Positions 1 to 8,600 of a DNA stretch of 51,632 nucleotides are shown in pieces. The position numbers were made by a program, and so were the translations under genes. How positions within the stretch are numbered: position 1 is the first letter of the stretch; every line of letters begins with the position of its first letter. This stretch comes from Actinomycetes bacterium (lineage in GTDB: Bacteria; Actinomycetota; Acidimicrobiia; Acidimicrobiales; SZUA-35). Location: positions 1-51,632 of the forward strand of contig JAJRQY010000097.1 in assembly GCA_024280015.1 (NCBI GenBank). The letters run 5' to 3'. Under the pieces are notes generated by a model. That model searched no databases. It saw nothing but the letters and a program-made list of their open reading frames with translations, and had not been told where the DNA came from.

Positions 1-154
1 CGCAGAAACAAGGACTGGCACGCACATGACCACACAATGGCGGCACAGTCCCGTGCTGAAGTCGCGCCATCATCGTTCAACACTTCGACCATTCCTACCG
101 CCCAGGTCTGGCCTCGATGGTAAGCCTGCTGAGGCAACCATCACTAGAGCCTGT

Positions 155-177
155 TAGAGTTGCACTAATAAACTCTA
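155..177. promoter_or_regulatory. 7-bp inverted repeat upstream of the AAA ATPase gene
   Basis: TAGAGTT at 155-161 and its exact complement AACTCTA at 171-177 are separated by 9 nt. A weak promoter could overlap it: TTGCAC at 160-165 and TAGTGA at 182-187 with a 16-nt spacer. The repeat would overlap the -35 and spacer, as expected for a repressor operator. Positions 1-154 show no gene I can support. Confidence 0.35.
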
Positions 178-199
178 GCAGTAGTGATTGGAAGGTCCG

Positions 200-1483
200 A
201 TGTTCAATCCGTTTGCTCCAGGCCCAGCGACCCAACCACCGCTACTAGCTGGCCGCGATCAACTCATCCAGAACATGCTAGATGAGTTCGACCGAGTTGA
301 GAGGGGAACCGGAGCCAGACCAATGGCCTTCACTGGACTGCGGGGTGTTGGCAAGACTGTCTTGTTGGATCACCTCGTTGACCGGGCAATTGAACGTGGC
401 TGGGCTGGCCTACGTCTCCAAGCATCTTCTCACGAAGGCAACGATTCGTTGACTCAACTCACGGCTGTAGGCGACACCTTGATGAACATGTTGGCGACGG
501 GCTCAGCGACAGGCAAGGCACTGAGGCGTGGGGCAAGTGCCATAGATGGTATATCGGTTTCGCTGGCTGGGGCTGGCGCGTCGCTGAAGTTTGGCAAGGA
601 TGGCACCAGGGCGGAGCTTGGGATACCAATGGAGTTTGATGCCTTACTTACCGCGTTGGGCGAGACTGCTCGGGACCGGGGTGTTGGCGTATTCATTGCA
701 ATTGATGAGTTGCAGGGTTGTTCACGAAGTGAACTCCTCACCTTTGGCCGCACTATGCAGGCAGCGAACTCCAGACACCTCCCTATTCTGTATGCGTTTG
801 CTGGACTTCCCTCTACCCGCGAGCACATGGTCAAGATTGATTCCGTCACGTTCACAGAACGGGTTGAGTGGAGCCGTTTGCAGTATCTGACTCCTACCGA
901 AACAGCAACCGCAATTGAGGAGCCGTTGATTGGTTCGGGTCGTCGTATTGATGCTGGAGCCTTGGAAATGCTGGTGGAGTTAACTCACGGGTATCCGTTC
1001 TTAGTTCAAGCGGCAAGCAAGCGAACTGTTGATGCTGCGGGCGCTTCGGACCTCGTCACCAAGAAACACGTGATGGCTGCGCTGCCAGGGTTGACGGAGG
1101 ACTTGGCTGAGGGGGTTTACGGTGCGAGCTGGTCGCGAACTGCTCCCCAAGAGCGCCGTTTCTTGTATGCGATGTCGGTAGCGACATTCGACTTGAAGTC
1201 TGATGAGGTGGCAAGTAGCGAGGTGTATCGCCGCCTCGGGTTAACGGGTAAACAAGCCTCGATGTATCGAGCCAGGCTTATTGAGCGCGGCCTGATTGAT
1301 GGCAGTGGCCGCCGTCTTGCGTTCACCTTGCCGGGGTTCGGATCCTTTGTTTTGCAGCACCGAGCGGTCATGGAACCCGAGATTACCGTTGGCATCGAGC
1401 CGCCAGCGGCTCGGCGGGCGTCAGTCGAGTTTTCGCCAGGTCCGGCAACTTCTAACAAAAGCATTCCAGGTCTCGAGTTGTAG
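200..1483 (+). CDS. AAA family ATPase (ORC1/archaeal-ATPase-like) with C-terminal winged helix
   Basis: A 427-aa P-loop ATPase. Walker A is GLRGVGKT at residues 46-53, Walker B is IAIDE near residues 166-170, and a helical lid follows. The last ~110 residues (from about the TAPQERRFLY segment) have winged-helix character, suggesting DNA binding. I chose ATG 200 over TTG 188 because GGAAGG (190-195) lies 4 nt before it. It heads the element operon and is separated by 153 nt from the coupling-ATPase gene. Proteins of this shape are common in actinobacterial integrative elements, where their role is mostly unproven. Function here beyond nucleotide-driven DNA or protein remodelling is inference. 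Confidence 0.8.
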   Translation: MFNPFAPGPATQPPLLAGRDQLIQNMLDEFDRVERGTGARPMAFTGLRGVGKTVLLDHLVDRAIERGWAGLRLQASSHEGNDSLTQLTAVGDTLMNMLATGSATGKALRRGASAIDGISVSLAGAGASLKFGKDGTRAELGIPMEFDALLTALGETARDRGVGVFIAIDELQGCSRSELLTFGRTMQAANSRHLPILYAFAGLPSTREHMVKIDSVTFTERVEWSRLQYLTPTETATAIEEPLIGSGRRIDAGALEMLVELTHGYPFLVQAASKRTVDAAGASDLVTKKHVMAALPGLTEDLAEGVYGASWSRTAPQERRFLYAMSVATFDLKSDEVASSEVYRRLGLTGKQASMYRARLIERGLIDGSGRRLAFTLPGFGSFVLQHRAVMEPEITVGIEPPAARRASVEFSPGPATSNKSIPGLEL

Positions 1484-1636
1484 GCGCTTGGTGGAGATCC
1501 CTGCTCTTTGGATCGGGTCGGTGACACAACCCTAGGGCTCACACTTTTGCCGGTCCCGGGGTCTTCAGAACCACTCTGCTGGGTGCCGGGGAGCGACCGA
1601 GCCGACACTATTTCAAGTTTCTAACGAGATTCCGGG

Positions 1637-3805
1637 GTGCTTACCGCGCTTGGTAAGGGTGTGAAGCAAGAACCCTCAATCCTCGAACCTCTCTTCCTCG
1701 CCGCTCTGGCCGCAGCGTTCGTTGCGTCGCTCACGACATGGGCTGGCGCGTGGATCACCACCCTGGCCATGGGCGGCACGTTGGATGGTGGAATCGCCCA
1801 AGGCTTGCCAGCGCTCATCGGCTATTTCCGCAATCCCGGGGACCCGGCCGCAGCATGGGGAGACCCGGATGTGGCGGCCCCGTGGCTTCTCTACCCAGTC
1901 ACCGCCATTATCGCCATCGCCACCATCATGGTGTTGTTCCGGATCGGGAACGCCCTGTGGACCCGCCGTTCTGGGTTTGAACGCCGCGACCGCCTCGGTA
2001 CCTCACCCGAAGCCGCCCTAGCCACCAAAGCTGATTTGGCTCCGATCCGGGCGAAGTTCCCGCTACATGGCCGGTTCCTGTTGGGTGTGTTCGGTGCGAT
2101 GCCTCTAGCGACTGAGTGGCGGGCCAAACCCGGTATCCGCCTGACCCGCAAAGCACGACGCCGCCAAAACGATCGAGGAGCTGTGGCATTGGTTGCCCCA
2201 TCACGTCAAGGCAAAAGCGTGCTGCTGGTAGCGGGGATGTTGGAGTGGGACGGCCCACTGGTGGTGTCCTCAGTGAAGGACGATCTGATTCGCCCGACCC
2301 TGCCGCATCGTCGCCGCCAAGGCCAATGCGCCGTGTTTGACCCGACAGCGTTCATAACGAATGCCTACCGGCAACGAGGCGATGATGATCAGGTCCCGGG
2401 GTGGGATGAACGCTTGTTGGTGTCGTGGTCACCACTGTCTGGGATCACCACGTTTGATGACGCCCTAGCCAGTTCTAAGGCGGTGATTGATGCCGCACCT
2501 GATGGTGGGTTGAGTGACAACTTCTGGATGGAACAAGTCGAAATGCTCCTCGCCGCGTTGTTCTGGGTCGCAGCCAACGGTGCGGGGTTGGGAATGAAAG
2601 ATGTTGTGACGTGGGTGATGTCCAAGGACCACCCCTCCGATCAAGGAGGAGATGGTGGTGATGGCCTGGTTGTCACCCAGATGCATCACATCAGCATCTG
2701 GACCAAAGACAAGAAAGCACCAAAGCTTGACTATTTGGCCCAGTGCCGCGAAGTCTTGGAAGGAATCTGGACTGATGACGAAAAAACGATGTCGTCGGTG
2801 TACGCCACGGCTCGCACCGTTATCAAACCTTGGTTGGGTGAGAACACCATCGCTGCCTCTGAAGGCCCCTCCATAGATTTGGAATGGCTGGTGTCAGGTA
2901 ACAACACCCTGTACCTGTCCGCACCACCACAGGACCAGAAACGCCTGGGCCCAGTGTTTGGTGGCTGCATCAACGACCTACTGGAACAAGCCTTCCACTA
3001 CACCGCCGTGCACGGCCCGATCAACCCGCCACTACTCATCGTGTTGGACGAGGCCGGAAACATGCCACTGGCCCGGCTACCAGAATTCGTGTCCACCGTC
3101 GCCGGTTTGGGTATTCAGTTGGTGACGGCGTGGCAGTCCCTGGCCCAAATCAAAGCCGCCTACAAAGACTCAGCCGACACCGTGTTGACGAATCATTTAA
3201 CGAAAATGTTTTTCGGTGCCCAATCCGACTCTGATGCCTTGGAATACGTGGCCCGGCTAGTTGGTGATGAGGAAGTCGCTACCGCGTCAACCACGACCGA
3301 CACCTTCGCCATGAGGTCAGGGTCGGTGCAAGACGCCTCCCAGCGGGTGGCACTCACCCCAGCGAACGTGTTGCGCCAGATGGAGAAATTCACGGCACTG
3401 TTGATTCATGGTGCGTTGCCGCCGGCGCATGTCCGCATCGTCACCTATTTCGACACCCGCCGTTACGCCCCGATGTTGGAATGGTCTGAAGGTGTGAGCG
3501 ATATCGGGTTGCCACAACTCGGCGGTGGCCCAGATGAGACCCCGACGGTGCCTGATCTGCCACGTCCCGGCCTAGCCGACGCTCTCCCCCACCTCACCAA
3601 CACCGGCGAGGAAAACCCCGACGCTCAAAACAACGACGGTGGCCAAGAAGTCCCCTCCGCCCACTTCCCCAACTTCACACCTGTTAGGCCAAAACCCTCT
3701 GACGGGTTCGCACCTGAACCAGCTGAGACCACAACGACTGATGAGCCGAAGCGGCAACGCCAATCCCTCGCCGCCCATTTGTACACGAATGAGAGATCCC
3801 AGTGA
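1637..3805 (+). CDS. VirD4/TraG-like type IV coupling ATPase
   Basis: A 722-aa membrane ATPase. Two hydrophobic segments near residues 13-40 and 82-107 anchor it. Walker A is APSRQGKS at residues 187-194. Walker B is LLIVLDEAGN, with the DE pair at residues 471-472, and is followed by the typical GLGIQLVTAWQSLAQI segment of TraG/TraD proteins. The C-terminal ~100 residues are proline-rich and probably disordered. In conjugation such proteins deliver the relaxase-DNA complex to the secretion channel. No relaxase or VirB4 is seen in the window. GTG 1637 is the longest start; GTG 1661 is an alternative. The gene ends in a GTGA overlap with the next one. Confidence 0.85.
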   Translation: MLTALGKGVKQEPSILEPLFLAALAAAFVASLTTWAGAWITTLAMGGTLDGGIAQGLPALIGYFRNPGDPAAAWGDPDVAAPWLLYPVTAIIAIATIMVLFRIGNALWTRRSGFERRDRLGTSPEAALATKADLAPIRAKFPLHGRFLLGVFGAMPLATEWRAKPGIRLTRKARRRQNDRGAVALVAPSRQGKSVLLVAGMLEWDGPLVVSSVKDDLIRPTLPHRRRQGQCAVFDPTAFITNAYRQRGDDDQVPGWDERLLVSWSPLSGITTFDDALASSKAVIDAAPDGGLSDNFWMEQVEMLLAALFWVAANGAGLGMKDVVTWVMSKDHPSDQGGDGGDGLVVTQMHHISIWTKDKKAPKLDYLAQCREVLEGIWTDDEKTMSSVYATARTVIKPWLGENTIAASEGPSIDLEWLVSGNNTLYLSAPPQDQKRLGPVFGGCINDLLEQAFHYTAVHGPINPPLLIVLDEAGNMPLARLPEFVSTVAGLGIQLVTAWQSLAQIKAAYKDSADTVLTNHLTKMFFGAQSDSDALEYVARLVGDEEVATASTTTDTFAMRSGSVQDASQRVALTPANVLRQMEKFTALLIHGALPPAHVRIVTYFDTRRYAPMLEWSEGVSDIGLPQLGGGPDETPTVPDLPRPGLADALPHLTNTGEENPDAQNNDGGQEVPSAHFPNFTPVRPKPSDGFAPEPAETTTTDEPKRQRQSLAAHLYTNERSQ

Positions 3806-4650
3806 ACAACCTCACCAATACTGAACATCCTGACCGGCTTGGCAGTGAACTGCGGGTCTTTGACGGGCCCAATGAGATCACTAACGATCCTCCTGACCAG
3901 CTCAGCGTGATTGACGGCTCGGTCGCTCTGCTGATCCTTCGGGCCCCGGGATTGCAGGCTACCGACCGCCACCACACTGGCTCCCTTGATGCTTACCGCT
4001 CCTGGCTCAAAGCCGTGATCACCGACGCGGCACGAGTGTTGGAACCCGGTGGCCGCATCGCAGTGGTGGCCCCAATGGTGGTCTGCCACCGGCCTTTCGT
4101 CTGCCTAGCGACTGAAACCAAGGAAGCATTCGATGCGGCAGGCCTGTTGTTGCGGGACGAGATCGTGTGGATCAAGGTTCCCGTACCAGACACTCAAGAC
4201 CTCCCCGTCGGAGTGAAGGCCTGGGTATCACCCCACAACCCCGGGACCCAATACGTTTCTGAACGGATCCTCATTGGCTGCAAAGAACAAGTGTCACGCT
4301 GGGGTGGCCCCGCGGACCGGGCCGAGGCCGGGCTGCCATCAGAGTCGGATCTGACTCAGGAAGCGTTCGCCCGAGACACCCTCGATGTGTGGTTCGTGAC
4401 CCCAGAAACCTGGGAACTCATGGGCGATGAGCCCGAACCCTTACCGGCCGAACTGGTGACCCGGTTGATTGGTTTGCACACCTATGTGGGCGATCTGGTG
4501 GTTGATCCGATGTGTGGCACCGCAGGTGTTTTGTTAGTGGCGACCGAGATGGGTCGCAGGGCTTGGGGGGCTGAAACCAATGAGTCATTGGCGACCAGGG
4601 CACGACTGACGATGGCGGTAACTAACCAAGAAGGCGGAACCAAATCATGA
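3802..4650 (+). CDS. Beta-class DNA methyltransferase homologue with degenerate catalytic motif
   Basis: 282 aa with the motif order of N6/N4 DNA methylases of the PF01555 type. The N-terminal part holds the target-base motif region and a RVLEPGGRIAVVAP strand; the SAM-binding motif I is near the C-terminus (DPMCGTAG, residues 235-242), followed by GRRAWGAETNE. Where active enzymes carry (D/N/S)PP(Y/F/W), this protein has RAPG at residues 47-50. Loss of that motif should abolish methyl transfer, so it is probably a pseudo-enzyme, DNA-binding partner or regulator. It starts at GTG in a 4-nt overlap with the coupling ATPase and ends in ATGA with the next ORF. Confidence 0.75.
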   Translation: MNNLTNTEHPDRLGSELRVFDGPNEITNDPPDQLSVIDGSVALLILRAPGLQATDRHHTGSLDAYRSWLKAVITDAARVLEPGGRIAVVAPMVVCHRPFVCLATETKEAFDAAGLLLRDEIVWIKVPVPDTQDLPVGVKAWVSPHNPGTQYVSERILIGCKEQVSRWGGPADRAEAGLPSESDLTQEAFARDTLDVWFVTPETWELMGDEPEPLPAELVTRLIGLHTYVGDLVVDPMCGTAGVLLVATEMGRRAWGAETNESLATRARLTMAVTNQEGGTKS

Positions 4651-4832
4651 CAACCACAACAAACAACCAAACAGTCAAAGGCCAGGCCCCGGTGGTGCTA
4701 CGCCTCCTCGCGACCCCTGACCCGGAACTAGTCAGCGTGTTGACACAAGCAGGGTGGACCCCAGTGTTGCCTGATGGCGGCACCCCAACCTGGATCCGAA
4801 CTGGGGGTGGAAGCGATGCGTTGGCCCGTTGA
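4647..4832 (+). CDS. Small protein of unknown function (61 aa)
   Basis: The start codon overlaps the methyltransferase stop as ATGA, and the 3' end overlaps the next gene by 17 nt, so it would be translationally coupled on both sides. The protein begins with a Thr/Asn/Gln-rich stretch, then a short alpha/beta-like part ending in a Gly/Thr-rich tail with two Trp. No family is recognised. It could instead be a coupling leader rather than a functional protein. Confidence 0.5.
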   Translation: MTTTTNNQTVKGQAPVVLRLLATPDPELVSVLTQAGWTPVLPDGGTPTWIRTGGGSDALAR

Positions 4833-5568
4833 AGTCGCAGGTATCGACCAGTCCGATCCGAACAATGTTCGGGAGGTGGCGGGTCAGGCGGTGTGGCGTG
4901 ATGACCGCCAGAGTTTCGCCATCTTGATGCAAACCAGTCCCCTCGAAAACAACCGCGGTGACCGGTCAGCATCTAGTCAGCGTCTGGCGTGGATTGGTGA
5001 CCGCCACGGCCAGTTCCCGACCATGGCCGCGTTGGAGACTGAGCTTGCTTCCCGTGACATCCAGCTGGGTATGCGATCTGTGCGTAACCTCGGCCAGTTG
5101 GCGGCGATCGCGAAGGAAACCGTTGGTCCAGCGCGCCTGGTTGGCAACAAGCGCCATGGCAAGGCCGTGCTAGCGGTTGTTCATCCTGATGAGTCTGTGA
5201 CCCGGCTCGAACCTGGACGGAAACTCTCAGCGGATGGTTTCAACTGGGGTTACCGGGGTCACGGCACCCTAGAAACCGCGGACGCTGGCTTGCGGGCCGC
5301 GGTTGGCGACAAGACAAGTGAGGAGGAACTCTTGATCGGGGCGATGGGTCCGCACCGAAGTGATTTGGTGGGGACGTTGTTGGCGGCGTTGCCTGATGAG
5401 TTTGCTTTGCCGTTGGATGAACTGGCCGAGTGGATCCGGACGCGTCGCCCGTTCAGCGTGCAAACCTATTCCCCGGCGACTCGTCACCTGGATCGCGACA
5501 TTGCTGAACGGGGTGTTGAGCTGCCTGAGCGGGTGGTTGAGCGCTCACCATTAGGGCGGGCACGATGA
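4816..5568 (+). CDS. Conserved-looking hypothetical protein of the element operon
   Basis: 250 aa from ATG 4816, chosen over a longer frame because a purine-rich GGGGGTGGAAG stretch precedes it (4804-4814). It starts MRWPVEVAG. A central segment near residues 140-160 reads GFNWGYRGHGTLETADAGL, which resembles the GFxWGYxGxGP pattern of small DUF6166-like proteins. That likeness is by eye and weak. No signal peptide or membrane segment is seen. It ends in ATGA with the next small ORF. Function unknown; its place between two methylase-type genes suggests a role with them. Confidence 0.7.
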   Translation: MRWPVEVAGIDQSDPNNVREVAGQAVWRDDRQSFAILMQTSPLENNRGDRSASSQRLAWIGDRHGQFPTMAALETELASRDIQLGMRSVRNLGQLAAIAKETVGPARLVGNKRHGKAVLAVVHPDESVTRLEPGRKLSADGFNWGYRGHGTLETADAGLRAAVGDKTSEEELLIGAMGPHRSDLVGTLLAALPDEFALPLDELAEWIRTRRPFSVQTYSPATRHLDRDIAERGVELPERVVERSPLGRAR

Positions 5569-5684
5569 GTTCGCTTCCGACACGAGTTCGCGGCTTATTG
5601 GGCCCTGGCTGGGGTTGGCTGTCACAGGGCGTGACTAGCCTTGCCCATGCAGCCTCGCATCTTCGGTGTGGTGGTGGCGCATGA
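5565..5684 (+). CDS. Tiny ORF (39 aa) linking two genes by ATGA overlaps
   Basis: Reading from ATG 5565 gives 39 codons ending at TGA 5682-5684. Its start overlaps the upstream stop as ATGA, and its stop overlaps the next start (5681) as ATGA. The product is Trp/Gly/Leu-rich (GPGWGWLSQGV) and ends in a Cys-Gly cluster. No family is recognised. The double overlap is the main evidence. It may be a real small protein or a translational coupler for the large gene. Confidence 0.45.
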   Translation: MSSLPTRVRGLLGPGWGWLSQGVTSLAHAASHLRCGGGA

Positions 5685-8600
5685 GCGAACAGCTCTCACT
5701 CTTCCCCCAAACACAAGACAACAACGCGAAGCTTGGAGAAGACAATGACAACACAAGAATGGGTCGCCCCGGATCAGTGGATCACCCCGACCCTGCCGAT
5801 AGGGCCACGCCCAGCATGGGTAAAGAGCCTGGGCCGGTACGGCCGCGCAGCCTACGAATGGAACCGCCGCTACCCAGCGATTCAACTCCCGGAAAAGTAC
5901 TACCTGGATCTTCAGGTGTGGGTGGAGACCGAAGTTCAGGGCCTGATGGCGGACTGGGAGAGTCTGGATCCCGAATCCGAGGAGTGGTGGGAGAAGTTCG
6001 GGGAGCCCCAGGAGTTGGTGACGGATCATCCGCTGGAGTTGCGGATCCTATTGGAACCAGGGGTGTGTCGACGTCTGGTGTTCCAACCAACCACGGAGGG
6101 GTTGAGGGATCCGTTGGGGGGCCGGTGGGTGAGCGAAGCGGACCGGGGTCTGGTGCTCAACACCGGCCCGCAGGACGAGGATCACGAGATCCAGACGCTG
6201 ATCTGGAAGGCCGACCAGCACGTCAATTACCTGTTGCAGATGTGGGAGGACTACGAGAGCTTGGAGTCGGGTCTGGAGTGGTTCATGCCAACAGCCGGGG
6301 AGGTCGTACTGGACGCCATCAACAACGATCCCCGGATGCTCAAGCAGGGCCTGAAGATCCAGCAGTACCCGGACTAGCGCCCTACACCCCGCCCTCGACC
6401 CCTGCCGCACGAGCAGCAGCGAACATTGAGGTCCTGCGGGTCTTGTCGCAGACAGCTACGGGTTCAAAAGCTGAGCGTGAAGTATTGGGTCAGTGGTCGG
6501 GTTGGGGTGCACTCCCTCAAGTGTTTGAGGATGAACCGTCCGAGCCGTGGGCACGGCGCACCCGCCAGGAAATGGACCGTCTCATGACGCCAGTAGAGAT
6601 CGACGCGGCGATGCGGTCCACCCTGAACGCCCACTACACCACCCCAGCGATCGCTTCTGGCATGTGGCGACTGGCGGACTCGCTTGGCTTTGAGGGTGGC
6701 CGGGTGTTGGAACCGGGGTGCGGGCCCGGAGTGTTCATGGCGCGGGCACCGGCGCATGCCCGAATGCTCGGTGTCGAACGCGACCCGATCACTGCTGAGG
6801 TCGCCCGCCGTCTCCACCCCCAAGCCGAGATCGTGCAGACAGCACTGGAGGACTACCGCCATGTGGGCGAACCGTTCGCTTTGGTGATTGGCAACGTCCC
6901 GTTCGCGTCGACCAAACCCTTCGACACCCAGTTCAACAAGTCGAACCGGTTGGCGTTGCATAACTATGCGATCACCAAATCCCTGGCCCTGTCCGCGCCC
7001 GGGGCGTTAACGATCGCGATCACCTCTTCGTTCACCTTGGATGCCCGCAACCAATCCCAGAGGGCGTTGATTGGTGAGTGGGGCACCTTTGTCGGTGCTA
7101 TCCGTTTGCCGGATCGGGCGTTCCACGCTCAGTCCGGTACTCAGGTCACTACCGACATCGTTGTGTTCCGTCGCCGAAGCGAACGACTCTTCGACCCCAG
7201 GATCCAGGGGGCAGAGATTGATCGGGGTGAGGTCCCAGACTGGATGAGTGTCAGCGGCATTAGGGAACTTGGTGACCGGATCGGGATGAACCAATGGTTT
7301 CACGACAACCCCGAACTCGTGCTAGGCGAGTTGGCCGATGGCGGCATGTACCGCAAAGACCAACTCCGTGTGCAACTGGATCCAGACGCGGATTTGGGCG
7401 CAATGCTCTCCCACGCTTTTGGTCGGATAGCAGTATTGGATGCACCCAACCGGGACCGCCACCGAGGTGTGTTGCCCGATCCGGTCATTGACCTGACCCA
7501 ACCGGTCTTGCCGGTCACGATCACCCCGCCACCAACAACACAGCGCCGCCTGATCGCAGAGGATTTGCCTGGGTGGGCCAAGCAAGGCTCAATCTTTGTT
7601 GACCCGTTGACGCCCCGAGGTTTCGCCCAACTCGTTGGCGACGCAGTTGTGCCCTATGTGCCGTCCTCCAAGAAGGACGAACCAACCCTGCGGGCTGTCT
7701 TGGCGCTGCGTACCACCATGATGGATCTCATCACCGCCGAACTGGCCGATGAACCGGCCGGTGACATCGAACGCCTCCGGACGCGCCTCGGCGCCGACTA
7801 CGACACTGCGGTACGGCGTATAGGTGGACCACTCAATAGGTACAAGCTGTCATCCAATGAGGTGCGCCTGTTCCCACGCCTGGCCGGGTTCCGGCGTGAT
7901 GACCCTGATTACTCAGCGCTACTGGCCCTGGAGTCCTTTGACTCTGAGACCCAGACCGCGACCCGCAGCGCCATCTTCACTACCCGACAAATCAGGCCCC
8001 AACGCCGACCAATGACTGCTTCGACGCTTCCCGAGGCGGTAGCGATGTCCATGGGTGAATCGGGGTTGCTGGACACGAAACGAATCAACGAACTCCTGGC
8101 AGACGCCACAATTGATGTGGAGGCAGGGCTCGCTGACATAGCGTTCCGTGACCCCACCGAGCCGCAACGTTGGTTGTTCGCACCCCATTACTTGTCGGGG
8201 AATGTGCGCAGCAAGCTCGATGTCGCCCGCGAAGCGGCCCTCACCAATCCGTTACTGGCCCAAAACGTTGAGGCCCTCCAAGCAGCACTACCCAAACCCT
8301 TGGTTGCTGAGGAGATCTCGGTACGCCTAGGCGTCTCCTGGCTCACCCCAAAAGACATCACCCAGTTCATTACCGACACCATTGGCCCTACCAGTGGTTT
8401 GGAAGTGTTCTGGCATGAGCAGTCCGGATGGTCCTTAGAGGCACCGTCCTGGCAAAGAAGTTCGGTGGCCATGACCCAAACGTGGGGCACGTCGCGCCGT
8501 GACGCCCTCACAATTGTTGCGGCCGGGTTGACTGGCAAAGCAATCGTGGTCAAAGACAACGACCCCGAGGGGAAACCAATCCTCAACAAGGACGAAACCC

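Noticed and set aside
1484-1636. Promoter or terminator between the AAA ATPase and the coupling ATPase
   Set aside because: No convincing -10/-35 pair or strong stem with T-run was found in this gap.
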